Source of the DNA: Vibrio profundi
Lineage (GTDB): Bacteria > Pseudomonadota > Gammaproteobacteria > Enterobacterales > Vibrionaceae
NCBI RefSeq assembly: GCF_005281835.1
Contig: NZ_RZIS01000006.1
Span: forward strand, 186,001-250,000
Length of the DNA stretch: 64,000 bases
Direction of reading: 5' to 3'
Shown here: positions 29,634-39,050 of the stretch, in pieces
Position numbering within the stretch: the stretch's first letter is position 1
Layout: each line of letters begins with the position of its first letter
Program-made: the position numbers and the translations under genes
The notes under the pieces: generated by a model
Told to the model about the DNA's origin: nothing
Seen by the model: the letters and a program-made list of their open reading frames with translations, nothing else
Databases searched by the model: none

Positions 29634-30605
29634 ATGGATTTTAAAGCTATCCAAGCGCTTACTGCCGATGATATGGCAAAAGTGAATGAAACAATTCAAG
29701 CTCAACTCAATTCTGACGTAAGTTTAATCAATCAGCTCGGTTTTTATATCGTAAGCGGTGGCGGTAAACGCCTTCGCCCTTTGCTTGCTATCTTGTCAGC
29801 TCGCGCACTGGGTTACCAAGGCGAAGCTCACACCACCTCTGCGGCCTTTATTGAATTCATTCATACCGCAACTTTGCTTCACGACGACGTTGTCGATGAA
29901 TCGGATATGCGTCGCGGCAAAGCGACTGCAAATGCAGCTTTCGGAAATGCAGCAAGCGTCCTAGTTGGTGATTTCATTTACACACGCTCATTCCAAATGA
30001 TGACAAAACTAGGATCTTTAAAGATCCTTGACCTGATGAGTGAAGCGGTGAATGTGATTGCAGAGGGTGAAGTTCAGCAATTGATGAACTGTAATAACCC
30101 TGACACGACCGAAGAAAGTTACATGCAGGTGATTTACTCAAAAACAGCTCGACTGTTTGAAGCAGCCACACAGATTGGCGCGATATTGACTGAATCATCT
30201 CCGGAAGTAGAAACAGCGATGCAGAACTACGGTAAGTATTTAGGCACTGCATTCCAGCTCATTGACGATGTCATGGATTACACTTCTGACGGTAAAGAAA
30301 TGGGTAAAAACGTTGGTGACGACCTAGCAGAAGGAAAACCGACACTACCTCTTCTTTACGCTATGCATAATGGTACAGAAGCGCAATCTGCCATGATCCG
30401 TGAAGCAATTGAAAAAGCAAATGGCATGGAAAGGCTCGATGAGATTCTGGCTGCTATGAGTGATACAGGCTCTCTAGAGTACACAACCAATAAAGCTTAT
30501 GAAGAAGCAGACAAAGCAATCAAAGAGCTTGATGTGCTGCCTGAGTCTGAATACAAACAAGCTTTGGTGACGCTCGCTCACCTAGCCGTTAAACGAACTA
30601 AGTAA
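29634..30605 (+). CDS. ispB: Octaprenyl diphosphate synthase
   Basis: Makes the polyprenyl side chain for ubiquinone and menaquinone. 323 residues with both Asp-rich substrate sites, LLHDDVVDESDMRRG near 82-96 and LIDDVMDYTSDG near 209-220, and the GGGKRLRPLL entry near 42-51. Transcribed away from rplU, the conserved arrangement. The chain length (C40 in E. coli) is inferred from the family. Confidence 0.95.
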   Translation: MDFKAIQALTADDMAKVNETIQAQLNSDVSLINQLGFYIVSGGGKRLRPLLAILSARALGYQGEAHTTSAAFIEFIHTATLLHDDVVDESDMRRGKATANAAFGNAASVLVGDFIYTRSFQMMTKLGSLKILDLMSEAVNVIAEGEVQQLMNCNNPDTTEESYMQVIYSKTARLFEAATQIGAILTESSPEVETAMQNYGKYLGTAFQLIDDVMDYTSDGKEMGKNVGDDLAEGKPTLPLLYAMHNGTEAQSAMIREAIEKANGMERLDEILAAMSDTGSLEYTTNKAYEEADKAIKELDVLPESEYKQALVTLAHLAVKRTK

Positions 30606-30672
30606 TCACTGAATGCTGGCGTCGCTAACGTCAGCAGTTCTTCAATATAAATAGTTATATTGCAGACACAAA

Positions 30673-30696
30673 AAAGCCGATCTTTTGATCGGCTTT
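30673..30696. terminator. Bidirectional terminator between ispB and mdh
   Basis: AAAGCCGATC-TTTT-GATCGGCTTT is a perfect 10-bp stem, flanked by A residues on one side and CTTTT on the other, between convergent genes. Confidence 0.9.
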
Positions 30697-30716
30697 CTTT
30701 TATCTAACGTCATTCA

Positions 30717-31652
30717 CTACTTAGCGAATTCAACACCAATTTCGATGTCACCGTTTAGTGTATCAAGCATGCTGTCTAGTGCAGACTGCTCGTAATCACT
30801 TAGGTCGCCGTAGCTAAGGATCGCTTCTGCGCCCTCTTTGCCTAGTTTAACTGGTTGTGCGAAGAACGGTGCATGCTCACCTGCGCCTTCTACATATGCA
30901 CACTCAATTACGTTCTCTTCACCTTGTAAAGCTTTCACAAGTGCTAAACCAAAGCGACATGCTGCTTGGCCCATAGATAGAGTTGCACTACCGCCACCCG
31001 CTTTTGCTTCAACAACTTCAGTACCAGCATTTTGAATACGCTTAGTTAGCGCTTCAACTTCTTCAGCAGTAAATTCAACGCCTTCAACTTGAGAAAGAAG
31101 AGGAAGAATCGTTACACCTGAGTGACCACCGATAACAGGAACACGGATATCACCTGGATCTTTATCTTTAAGTTCTGCAACGAAAGTTTCTGAGCGGATA
31201 ACATCAAGAGTGGTTACACCGAATAGACGACGCTTATCGTAAACACCTGCTTTCTTAAGAACTTCAGCAGCGATTGGCACTGTTGTATTCACAGGGTTAG
31301 TGATGATACCTACACAAGCCGTTGGACAAACAACCGCAATTTTTTCTGCTAGAGATTTAACAATGCCAGCGTTTACATTAAAAAGATCCGCACGATCCAT
31401 ACCAGGCTTACGAGCAACGCCAGCAGAGATAAGTACTACATCAGCACCTTCAAGCGCAGGCGTTGGATCTTCGCCAGCGTAACCTTTGATCGAAACAGGT
31501 GTTGGGATGTGGCTTAGATCGGCAGCAACACCAGGTGTTACCGGTGCGATATCGTATAAAGCTAAATCAGATCCAGCAGGAAGACGGTTTTTCAGTAATA
31601 GAGCTAGGGCTTGACCGATGCCACCAGCGGCACCAATAACAGCTACTTTCAT
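30717..31652 (-). CDS. mdh: Malate dehydrogenase (NAD)
   Basis: Interconverts malate and oxaloacetate in the TCA cycle. The 311-residue protein opens with the dinucleotide fold [19 protein letters not shown]. It has the substrate arginine region [13 protein letters not shown] near 75-87 and the active-site [16 protein letters not shown] near 171-186. AAGGAGAATAACA precedes the ATG. It faces argR divergently, as is usual in gamma-proteobacteria. Confidence 0.98.
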   Translation of the reverse strand: MKVAVIGAAGGIGQALALLLKNRLPAGSDLALYDIAPVTPGVAADLSHIPTPVSIKGYAGEDPTPALEGADVVLISAGVARKPGMDRADLFNVNAGIVKSLAEKIAVVCPTACVGIITNPVNTTVPIAAEVLKKAGVYDKRRLFGVTTLDVIRSETFVAELKDKDPGDIRVPVIGGHSGVTILPLLSQVEGVEFTAEEVEALTKRIQNAGTEVVEAKAGGGSATLSMGQAACRFGLALVKALQGEENVIECAYVEGAGEHAPFFAQPVKLGKEGAEAILSYGDLSDYEQSALDSMLDTLNGDIEIGVEFAK

Positions 31653-31986
31653 TGTTATTCTCCTTGAGAGTAATTCTCTTATAAGGTTTTTATAGGGTGT
31701 TTTCTAATCGAATTCGAGTAGAAAACTATAGTAATCACAAACTGATTACAATCAATTAACGTCATCTTTGCGACCTTGCGCAAGTCAATAAACACGTGCG
31801 ATGCAAGGCAATAGCATTATGCGGATAAACACGATTTAGGACAAAAGCCAAACGCCCAAAAAGCATAATATTCCATATAGTTTTTACAGTGATGTGACTA
31901 ACAAATTACTCGGATACTTTGGTTAATAGTGAATATGTATGCGAGAATATGCAGCAATGACTTTGTTAACAAAAAAGATTAAAACC
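31653..31986. other. Divergent promoter region of mdh and argR
   Basis: About 334 bases. Near mdh there is AGAGAATTACTCT just before its ribosome binding site. On the argR side AGTGAATATGTATGCGA (31928-31944) resembles one half of an ARG box, but the second half is poor. No open frame or RNA gene was recognised. Confidence 0.45.
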
Positions 31987-32457
31987 ATGCGCAATACAGA
32001 AAAACAAGACAACTTAGTTCGCGCTTTTAAAGCGTTACTAAAAGAAGAGCGTTTTGGCTCCCAAGGTGAAATTGTCGATGCTCTGAAACACGAAGGGTTT
32101 GAAAGCATCAACCAATCTAAAGTTTCACGCATGTTGACTAAGTTTGGCGCAGTGAGAACTCGCAATGCTAAAATGGAAATGGTTTACTGCCTACCTGCAG
32201 AGCTGGGTGTACCAACCGTGTCGAGCTCACTTAGAGAGTTGGTTCTAGATATCGACCACAACGCAGCGCTTGTCGTGATCCATACTGGCCCAGGTGCAGC
32301 ACAACTTATCGCTCGCTTGCTGGATTCTTTAGGTAAGTCTGAAGGTATTTTAGGAGTCGTCGCAGGCGATGACACAATCTTCATCACACCGACTCTTTCT
32401 GTTACAACTAAACAGTTATTTGATTCTGTATGTGAGCTTTTCGAATACGCAGGTTAA
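31987..32457 (+). CDS. argR: Arginine repressor
   Basis: An arginine-dependent hexameric regulator of arginine synthesis, also an accessory factor in site-specific recombination. 156 residues: an N-terminal winged helix (about 1-75, with [26 protein letters not shown]) and a C-terminal arginine-binding oligomerisation domain with [16 protein letters not shown] and [12 protein letters not shown] begin it at the ATG at 31987, because homologues start with [18 protein letters not shown]; upstream ATGs add unrelated residues. Its ribosome binding site is weak. Confidence 0.95.
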   Translation: MRNTEKQDNLVRAFKALLKEERFGSQGEIVDALKHEGFESINQSKVSRMLTKFGAVRTRNAKMEMVYCLPAELGVPTVSSSLRELVLDIDHNAALVVIHTGPGAAQLIARLLDSLGKSEGILGVVAGDDTIFITPTLSVTTKQLFDSVCELFEYAG

Positions 32458-32495
32458 GAAGCATACAAAAAATCCAGTAAAACATTCTAAAATTC

Positions 32496-32532
32496 GATGG
32501 ATCACTAACAATCATTTCTTCCGTGATCCATC
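32496..32532. repeat. Inverted repeat downstream of argR
   Basis: GATGGATCAC and GTGATCCATC form a perfect 10-bp stem with a 17-base loop, 39 bases past the argR stop. No T run follows on the plus strand, so it is at best a weak terminator. Confidence 0.45.
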
Positions 32533-32701
32533 TCACATCCTAGAATATCCACCTCCCCTTCCAAATTTCGCAGCAAATCATTGATTTTTAAAAACATAAT
32601 CTAACTAAAACTTCATTATTATTGCATCAAAATTTAGACTTTTTCGTTATATGTTTTAACAATTGGGTAATTTTCTGCCAATTTTTGTTATTATTCAGCC
32701 A

Positions 32702-32773
32702 CTTTTTCATCGGACGGATTGAAAAAGATGCCGTTTCCACATAGGAAACTCCAGAAACAACTACAATTGTTTC
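32702..32773 (+). promoter_or_regulatory. Three tandem hairpins before the TAXI binding-protein gene
   Basis: CTTTTTCA/TGAAAAAG (32702-32727), GTTTCC/GGAAAC (32733-32749) and GAAACAA/TTGTTTC (32754-32773) follow one another. They lie 33-104 bases before the ATG and probably within the 5' untranslated region. They may stabilise the message or bind a regulator. Confidence 0.4.
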
Positions 32774-32805
32774 AGGGTTAATAATGAATAAAGGAAGGGA
32801 AATTC

Positions 32806-33774
32806 ATGGCATTTAACAAACTTGTTAAAGTCGGTGCAATTGCAGCTGCTGTAATGGGCGCTGGCGCGGTTAACGCTCAAGAGTTCATCACTATCGGTAC
32901 TGGTTCTGTAACTGGTGTTTACTACCCTACTGGTGGTGCTATCTGTAAGCTAGTGAACAAGGGTCGTAAAGACCACAACATTCGTTGTTCAGTTGAATCA
33001 ACTGGCGGTTCTATCTACAACGTAAACACTATGCGTGCAGGTGAGCTTGATTTTGGTGTTGTTCAGTCTGACTGGCAGTACCACGGCTACAACGGTACAA
33101 GTAAGTTTGCAGAGCAAGGCGAGTACAAGAAGCTACGTGCAATGTTCTCTCTACACACAGAACCATTCAACATCATTGCGCGCTCTGACGCGGGTATCGA
33201 TAACGTTTCTGACCTAAAAGGTAAGCGTGTAAACATCGGTAACCCTGGTTCAGGTGACCGCGCAACTATGGGTGTTGTGATGGATGCTATGGGCTGGACT
33301 AACGACAGCTTCAAACTAGCATCTGAGCTTAAAGGTTCTGAGCGTTCTCAAGCACTATGTGATAACAAGATTGATGCATTCATCTACATGGTTGGCCACC
33401 CGAACGGTTCAATCAAAGAAGCAACAACATCTTGTGATGCTAAATTAGTATCAGCAACTGGTGCTCAAATCGATAAAATCGTTGCAGATAACCCATACTA
33501 CGCATACAGCACAGTTCCAGCTGGCATGTACCGTGGTACTGATGCTGACGTAAACAGCTTTGGTGTTGCAGCAACTATGGTAACAACGACAGAAGTTTCT
33601 GAAGATGTTGCTTACAATGTTGCTAAAGCAGTATTCGAAAACTTCGATACATTCAAACGCCTACACCCAGCGTTTGCTAACCTGAAGAAAGAAGACATGG
33701 TGAAAGCTGGTCTTTCTATCCCTCTTCACCCAGGTGCAGCTAAATACTACAAAGAAGTAGGTCTTCTAAAGTAA
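32806..33774 (+). CDS. TAXI-family TRAP transporter substrate-binding protein
   Basis: A periplasmic solute receptor for a TRAP secondary transporter. The 322 residues start with a signal peptide (about 1-24, cleaved after AVNA). The mature part shows the TAXI signature: FITIGTGSVTGVYYPTGGAIC, then SVESTGGSIYNVNTMRAGELDFGVVQSDW. The family binds organic acids or amino acids such as glutamate; the ligand here is unknown. AAAGGAAGGGAAATTC gives a strong start. A terminator directly after it should make the binding protein more abundant than the permease. Confidence 0.93.
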   Translation: MAFNKLVKVGAIAAAVMGAGAVNAQEFITIGTGSVTGVYYPTGGAICKLVNKGRKDHNIRCSVESTGGSIYNVNTMRAGELDFGVVQSDWQYHGYNGTSKFAEQGEYKKLRAMFSLHTEPFNIIARSDAGIDNVSDLKGKRVNIGNPGSGDRATMGVVMDAMGWTNDSFKLASELKGSERSQALCDNKIDAFIYMVGHPNGSIKEATTSCDAKLVSATGAQIDKIVADNPYYAYSTVPAGMYRGTDADVNSFGVAATMVTTTEVSEDVAYNVAKAVFENFDTFKRLHPAFANLKKEDMVKAGLSIPLHPGAAKYYKEVGLLK

Positions 33775-33794
33775 TCTGACTTTAGCCTACTGAC

Positions 33795-33829
33795 CCAATA
33801 AGGAGGCCTGAGCCTCCTTATTGGTTTTT
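33795..33829 (+). terminator. Terminator between the TAXI binding protein and its permease
   Basis: CCAATAAGGAGGC-CTGA-GCCTCCTTATTGG is a perfect 13-bp stem followed by TTTTT, 20 bases after the stop. It probably lets only part of the transcripts continue, or the permease has its own promoter in 33830-34036. Confidence 0.92.
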
Positions 33830-34036
33830 CGCACTTTATAAAATAAAACCAATTCAGTGCGATACGAGAAACACTTTTAAAGTCGTCTCATTTTTGATGA
33901 CTAACCTTCGTAATAAGCCTGAGATAAATCGAAACTAAGAGCAATTTTCCATCTATTCACTACACTAATAGATGCTAAATATGGTTCTAATCAGTCATTG
34001 ATAATGACTAGACCATCAATAATAAGGATAAAGTAC

Positions 34037-36616
34037 ATGACGCAGACAAATACACCGTCTTCAGATGTGCAAGAAATGGTGGCCCAAGCCGATACTGGGG
34101 CAAGAAGCCCTAAAGGTATTCAAGGACGAATTTTATGGTTTGTACCGCTGTGTTGGTCGCTATTCCAACTTTGGTATGCATCACCACTACCGTTTATATT
34201 TGATTTTGCTGTACTAAACGACACGCAAGCACGAGCAATTCACTTAACTTTTGCTATTTTCTTAGCATTCACAGCATATCCCGCTCTGAAAAATTCTCCA
34301 CGTGACTACATTCCAGCAATGGATTGGGTACTCGCGCTGGCTGGTAGTTTTTCAGCGGCTTATATCTATGTCTTCTATACAGAGCTGGCCGGCCGTTCGG
34401 GCGCTCCTACCACGTTTGATATTGTGGCTGCAGTTACCGGTATGGTACTGCTGTTAGAAGCGACACGTCGTGCATTAGGTCCACCACTCATGGTTGTGGC
34501 AGCTGTATTCTTGCTGTACACCTTTGGCGGCCCTTACATGCCAGACGTTATTGCACATAAAGGTGCAAGCCTAAATAAAGCAATGTCACATCTATGGCTA
34601 ACAACTGAAGGCGTATTCGGTGTTGCACTAGGTGTATCCACTTCTTTTGTATTCTTGTTTGTTTTATTTGGCGCGATGCTTGAGCGAGCAGGTGCAGGTG
34701 CATACTTCATTAAAGTAGCATTCTCACTGCTTGGTCATATGAAAGGTGGCCCAGCGAAAGCAGCCGTTGTAGCGTCAGGTCTTTCAGGCCTTGTATCTGG
34801 TTCATCTATCGCAAACGTAGTAACGACTGGTACCTTCACAATCCCGTTAATGAAACGTGTTGGTTTCCCGGGCACAAAAGCGGGTGCGGTAGAAGTTGCG
34901 GCTTCAACCAATGGCCAGTTGACTCCACCAATCATGGGTGCTGCCGCATTCTTGATGGTGGAATACGTGGGTATTTCTTACGTTGAAGTTATCAAAGCGG
35001 CTCTATTGCCAGCGCTAATTTCATACGTAGCGCTAATTTACATTGTTCACTTAGAAGCATGTAAAGCGGGCATGACTGGTTTACCTCGTCGCCATACTCC
35101 TACTATCATACAAAGCTTGCTGTCGTTCACCGGAACCATTTTAGGTTTATGCGTGATCAGCGCGCTAGTTTACTACGGTGTTGGTTGGACGAAAGATGTC
35201 TTTGGCGCTGCGGCAACTCCAATTGTCACCGTTGCTCTATTGATCTCATACTTAGCACTTGTTCGTGTATCTGCGAAGTACGCGAAAGAAGGCGGCATGG
35301 AAATCGATGCAGATCTGAAAGAAGTTCCAGATCCAGGCCCAACGATTAAGTCAGGCCTACACTTCCTATTGCCTATCGTTGTATTGGTATGGTGTTTAAC
35401 AGTTGAACGTTTCTCTCCAGGTTTATCTGCATTCTGGGCAACGGTCTTCATGATCTTCATTTTGATCACTCAGCGCCCACTAATGGCGATGATGTCAAAA
35501 ACTGATGATATTGCAGAACAAACTAAAGCGGGCTTTGTTGACCTAGCCGAGAGTTTAGTTTCTGGTGCTCGTAATATGATCGGTATCGGTGTGGCGACAG
35601 CTGCTGCTGGTACTGTGGTTGGTGTGGTAACACTGACTGGTATTGGCCTTGTGATGACCGACTTCGTTGAGTTTATCTCAGGCGGTAGCATCATCCTTAT
35701 GTTGCTATTTACCGCAGTGATCAGCTTAATCTTAGGTATGGGCTTGCCAACAACGGCAAACTACATCGTTGTATCGACTCTAATGGCACCAGTAATTGTG
35801 ACTTTAGGCGCGGCGCACGGCTTAATCATCCCTCTGATTGCGGTTCACTTATTCGTGTTCTACTTCGGTATTCTCGCAGATGATACTCCTCCTGTAGGCC
35901 TAGCGGCATTTGCAGCAGCGGCAATTGCGAAGTCAGATCCAATTCGAACTGGTATCCAAGGTTTCACCTACGATATTCGAACTGCGATATTGCCATTCAT
36001 GTTCATCTTCAATACCCAACTACTGTTGATGGGCATTGATTCTTGGTGGCATTTAGCATTAACGATCTTCTCTTCCGTAACCGCAGTATTAATCTTTGCA
36101 GCTGCAACGCAAGGTTGGTGGTTTACTAAGAACAAGTGGTGGGAAACGGTACTGCTTATCGTACTAACGTTCTCTTTTTTCCGTCCAGGCTTCTGGTGGG
36201 ACATGATTTACCCGGCGAAGGTTCTTTCTCCTGGAGTTGAGATTGCTCAAATCACAGAAGGTCTATCTGTGGGAGAATCGCTAGAGCTAAGAGTGGGTGG
36301 TGAAAACCTAGAAGGTGATTACTCAGAGAAAACCGTTCGTCTTCCATTTGAAGATTCTGCAACAACCGGTGAAGACCGCGTGGCGTCAATGGGTTTAATG
36401 CTAACGGAAACTGACGGCAAGATGATTGTCGACATGGTTGAGTTTGGTAGTCCAGCTGAAGCTTCAGGTATCGATTTCGATTGGGAAATCAAGTCGGTTA
36501 TCCAAGATGCAGACCGTCCAATGAAAGAGTGGGTATTCTTACCATCTCTAATCATTTTGATTGGCTTAGCAATGAATCAAAGAAGACGCGCTCGTAAGGA
36601 TGAAATCAGCGCGTAA
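34037..36616 (+). CDS. TRAP transporter fused permease with C-terminal DUF3394 domain
   Basis: The membrane part of the TAXI-TRAP system: small and large permease subunits fused, driven by an ion gradient. 859 residues with many membrane helices, including the SGLSGLVSGSSIANVVTTGTF and EVAASTNGQLTPPIMGAAAF loops of the large subunit. After about residue 740 comes a soluble segment (ITEGLSVGESLELRVGG, then MIVDMVEFGSPAEASGIDFDWEI) that resembles a PDZ-like domain and corresponds to DUF3394. One more helix (SLIILIGLAM) ends the protein. The ATG at 34037 has AAGGA eight bases upstream. Confidence 0.92.
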   Translation: MTQTNTPSSDVQEMVAQADTGARSPKGIQGRILWFVPLCWSLFQLWYASPLPFIFDFAVLNDTQARAIHLTFAIFLAFTAYPALKNSPRDYIPAMDWVLALAGSFSAAYIYVFYTELAGRSGAPTTFDIVAAVTGMVLLLEATRRALGPPLMVVAAVFLLYTFGGPYMPDVIAHKGASLNKAMSHLWLTTEGVFGVALGVSTSFVFLFVLFGAMLERAGAGAYFIKVAFSLLGHMKGGPAKAAVVASGLSGLVSGSSIANVVTTGTFTIPLMKRVGFPGTKAGAVEVAASTNGQLTPPIMGAAAFLMVEYVGISYVEVIKAALLPALISYVALIYIVHLEACKAGMTGLPRRHTPTIIQSLLSFTGTILGLCVISALVYYGVGWTKDVFGAAATPIVTVALLISYLALVRVSAKYAKEGGMEIDADLKEVPDPGPTIKSGLHFLLPIVVLVWCLTVERFSPGLSAFWATVFMIFILITQRPLMAMMSKTDDIAEQTKAGFVDLAESLVSGARNMIGIGVATAAAGTVVGVVTLTGIGLVMTDFVEFISGGSIILMLLFTAVISLILGMGLPTTANYIVVSTLMAPVIVTLGAAHGLIIPLIAVHLFVFYFGILADDTPPVGLAAFAAAAIAKSDPIRTGIQGFTYDIRTAILPFMFIFNTQLLLMGIDSWWHLALTIFSSVTAVLIFAAATQGWWFTKNKWWETVLLIVLTFSFFRPGFWWDMIYPAKVLSPGVEIAQITEGLSVGESLELRVGGENLEGDYSEKTVRLPFEDSATTGEDRVASMGLMLTETDGKMIVDMVEFGSPAEASGIDFDWEIKSVIQDADRPMKEWVFLPSLIILIGLAMNQRRRARKDEISA

Positions 36617-36619
36617 TAC

Positions 36620-36689
36620 CTAGGGCTAGCTTCTGGCTAGCCCTAAGTAATGGAAAGGATAATGGCAGCACCTAGGTCATCACTAGGTG
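36620..36689 (+). promoter_or_regulatory. Two CTAG-containing hairpins between permease and universal stress gene
   Basis: TAGGGCTAGC/GCTAGCCCTA (36621-36645) and CACCTAG/CTAGGTG (36669-36689) are perfect stems of 10 and 7 pairs filling most of the 95-base gap. Neither has a T run. Together they contain five CTAG tetramers. Confidence 0.45.
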
Positions 36690-36711
36690 TTCATTAATAA
36701 GAGAGTAAAAC

Positions 36712-37149
36712 ATGTATAAACAGATCCTTGTTCCAGTAGATTTAAACGATAAAGGCTTTTCTGACAAAGCCGTTGAACTTGCAGTTTGGCATGCAAAACA
36801 CAGTAATGCAGAAGTGCATCTACTGAATGTTTTACCTGGCATTCATATGTCTATGGTCGCGTCTTACTTCCCAAAAGATGCCGCTAATCAAATGAAGATC
36901 GACGTTAAGAACCAGCTTAAAGAATTCGCTGATCAACATATCGATGACGAAGTGATTTATAAGGTTCACGTAGCGGAAGGTAAAGCATACTCAACGATTC
37001 TAGAGCACGCAGAGAAGCTAGGCGCGGATCTTATCATCATGCCAAGCCATAAGCGCTCTAAGATCGACAAGGTGGTACTAGGCTCAGTTGCGAGCAAAGT
37101 CGTACAGAATTCACCAATCAACGTACTGGTTGTGAAACCGCAAGGTTAG
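36712..37149 (+). CDS. Universal stress protein (UspA family) of the TRAP operon
   Basis: A 145-residue single Usp domain. It opens with YKQILVPVDLNDKG and ends with the ATP-binding pattern IIMPSHKRSKIDKVVLGSVASKVVQNSPINVLVV (G-x2-G-x9-G-S/N). Position after a TRAP permease recalls TeaD, which restrains the TeaABC ectoine transporter in Halomonas, so a regulatory role on the transporter is likely but inferred. It has its own good ribosome binding site (AAGAGAGTAAAAC). Confidence 0.9.
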   Translation: MYKQILVPVDLNDKGFSDKAVELAVWHAKHSNAEVHLLNVLPGIHMSMVASYFPKDAANQMKIDVKNQLKEFADQHIDDEVIYKVHVAEGKAYSTILEHAEKLGADLIIMPSHKRSKIDKVVLGSVASKVVQNSPINVLVVKPQG

Positions 37150-37176
37150 ACACGCAGCGTTGAATGGAATACAACG

Positions 37177-37205
37177 AAAAAGGGTGACGTAATGTCACCC
37201 TTTTT
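37177..37205. terminator. Bidirectional terminator after the TRAP operon
   Basis: AAAAAGGGTGAC-GTAAT-GTCACCCTTTTT is a perfect 12-bp stem between convergent genes, with A/T runs on both ends. Confidence 0.93.
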
Positions 37206-37245
37206 ATTGGAATCGATATAAATATTTGAATCGATAGCCAAGTAG

Positions 37246-38208
37246 TTACACCACTCGGTTTTGCATCTCACCTCGAACAAATGCATTGAGATTGTCGATT
37301 AAGATATCAGACAACTTTTGAATTGAGGAGTCGCTTCCCCACGCTACATGCGGTGTAAGTAGCAAGTTAGGCATCGCCATGTTAGCAATTAACACATTAC
37401 TCTCATCCGCAGGCTCTTGAGTGAACACATCCACTCCTGCCCCTGCGATCTTACTTTCTTTTAAAGCCGCAACGAGCGCTTGCTCATCGACTAGACCGCC
37501 TCGCCCAGCATTCACCAACACAGAGGAAGCCTTCATCATGTTCAGCTCTCGCTCACCAATAAGATTATGCGTGTCGTCTGTTAACGGGCAGTGCATTGTA
37601 ATCGCATCGGCTAGCTGCAAGACCAACTCAAATGGAAGATACCCTTCACGACAATTTTGAACACCTTTGCGCTCTGCAAACATCACATTCATACCGAGAG
37701 ATTTTGCTAATGCTGCCGTCGCTTGCCCTAAACCGCCACTGCCAATAATACCAAGCGTGCTCCCCGCGATATCTTGAATAGGATGAGTGAAAAAGCAAAA
37801 TTGCTTATTACGTTGCCATTCACCAGCCGCTATATCTTGATGATAACCAACGAGATTGCGCTTTAACGCGAATAACATCGCCATCACATGTTCAGGCACG
37901 GATTGGGTGGCATAACCTTGAATATTTGTCACAGCAATATTCGCACTTGCGCAATAACTCAAATCAACGTTATTCACCCCAGTAGCAGACACTGCGATTA
38001 ACCGTAATTTGGCAGCCTCTTTAAGAGACTCACTACTCAATATGACTTTATTCGTAATAACGATATCGGCATCAATGATTCGTTCAGCGACTTGCTCTGG
38101 CTTTGTAAAGTCATATTCAATCCACTCATGCTCGAAACTCGGAGTATTCAGTGTAATTTGAGTCGGTATCGTCGCCCTATCTAAAAAGACCACGGTTAAC
38201 TTAGACAT
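37246..38208 (-). CDS. D-2-hydroxyacid dehydrogenase (glycerate dehydrogenase-like)
   Basis: An NAD(P)-dependent oxidoreductase of the D-isomer-specific family; glycerate or hydroxypyruvate is the likeliest substrate. 320 residues with the Rossmann motif LGIIGSGGLGQATAALAKSLGM near 145-166, the catalytic-Arg region VLVNAGRGGLVDEQALVAAL near 229-248, the Glu in VDVFTQEPADESN and the His in LLTPHVAWGS near 283-292. ATG 38208 was chosen since AAGGAAG lies just upstream. The exact substrate cannot be determined here. Confidence 0.87.
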   Translation of the reverse strand: MSKLTVVFLDRATIPTQITLNTPSFEHEWIEYDFTKPEQVAERIIDADIVITNKVILSSESLKEAAKLRLIAVSATGVNNVDLSYCASANIAVTNIQGYATQSVPEHVMAMLFALKRNLVGYHQDIAAGEWQRNKQFCFFTHPIQDIAGSTLGIIGSGGLGQATAALAKSLGMNVMFAERKGVQNCREGYLPFELVLQLADAITMHCPLTDDTHNLIGERELNMMKASSVLVNAGRGGLVDEQALVAALKESKIAGAGVDVFTQEPADESNVLIANMAMPNLLLTPHVAWGSDSSIQKLSDILIDNLNAFVRGEMQNRVV

Positions 38209-38246
38209 ATGACTTCCTTGCAAAACGATAAATAGAACTCGATAGT

Positions 38247-38981
38247 CTACGCTTTCAACGTTTTATAATCTGGTAGTTCAGGCGCAATTTCGAAATGTGT
38301 TTTAACCTGTGGCGTCGCTTGTGGGTAGAAGTCACACGGCACGAACGCTGTGAACAACTGGTCATCAGCCGGATGATAAAAACTCAATTCGCAGGCGTGT
38401 AATTCAAGACGATCAGAGTACGCTAGCGCTTCCGGCGTTGCATAAAATTCATCTCCTACGATCGGGTGGCCAATTTCCATCGTGTGAACACGCAATTGAT
38501 GAGACCTGCCTGTGATTGGCAGCAAACGTAGCAAGGTGGTTTGCTCTTCATGCTCTGCGATTTGATAACGCGTTTGCGAAGGTTTGCCATCTTCATTACA
38601 CACTTTCTGTCTTGGTCGATTTGGCCAATCACAGATCAAAGGTAAGTCGATTAACCCTTCTTGTTCTTCGACTTTTCCCCAAACACGCGCATAGTAGATC
38701 TTATGTGTTAAACGATACTGAAACTGCTTTTTAAGATGACGCTCCGCTTCTTTATGCTTTGCTAATAGCATTAAGCCTGACGTCGACATATCCAAGCGAT
38801 GTACAACTTGAATCTCAGGAAACTCGACAACCAAGCGACTCCACATACTGTCGTAGTGTTCTGCGAGTCGTCCAGGAACCGAAAGTAACCCTGAAGGTTT
38901 GTTCACCACCAAAATATCGTCATCTTGGTAAACAATGTCTATCCAAGGCTCCGTTGGCGGTGTGTACTCAAGCATTGCCAT
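38247..38981 (-). CDS. rluA: Dual-specificity pseudouridine synthase RluA
   Basis: Makes pseudouridine at position 746 of 23S rRNA and position 32 of some tRNAs. 244 residues with the family active site VVHRLDMSTSGLMLLAK, catalytic D64, and the closing ITGRSHQLRVHTMEIGHPIVGDEFY. It lacks an S4 domain and is short, which favours RluA over RluC or RluD. Start taken at ATG 38981, preceded by TGAGGTATAAA. It lies directly downstream of rapA on the same strand, the order also seen in E. coli. Confidence 0.93.
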   Translation of the reverse strand: MAMLEYTPPTEPWIDIVYQDDDILVVNKPSGLLSVPGRLAEHYDSMWSRLVVEFPEIQVVHRLDMSTSGLMLLAKHKEAERHLKKQFQYRLTHKIYYARVWGKVEEQEGLIDLPLICDWPNRPRQKVCNEDGKPSQTRYQIAEHEEQTTLLRLLPITGRSHQLRVHTMEIGHPIVGDEFYATPEALAYSDRLELHACELSFYHPADDQLFTAFVPCDFYPQATPQVKTHFEIAPELPDYKTLKA

Positions 38982-39050
38982 TTTATACCTCACAAAAAAG
39001 CCCGAGTTCACACTCGAGCTTTTGTTATCTTTTTCTAAATCAACAACTAA

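Larger units (their letters stand above)
32458..32805. other. Leader region of the TAXI-TRAP operon
   Basis: About 348 AT-rich bases between argR and the binding-protein gene. It holds one 10-bp hairpin near argR (32496-32532) and three more hairpins in the last 100 bases (32702-32773). No clear sigma-54 or other recognisable promoter was found, and no leader peptide. Confidence 0.45.

Noticed and set aside
31928..31944. ARG box in front of argR
   Set aside because: Only the first half matches the consensus; the second half has two mismatches and no well-formed second box follows at the usual spacing.
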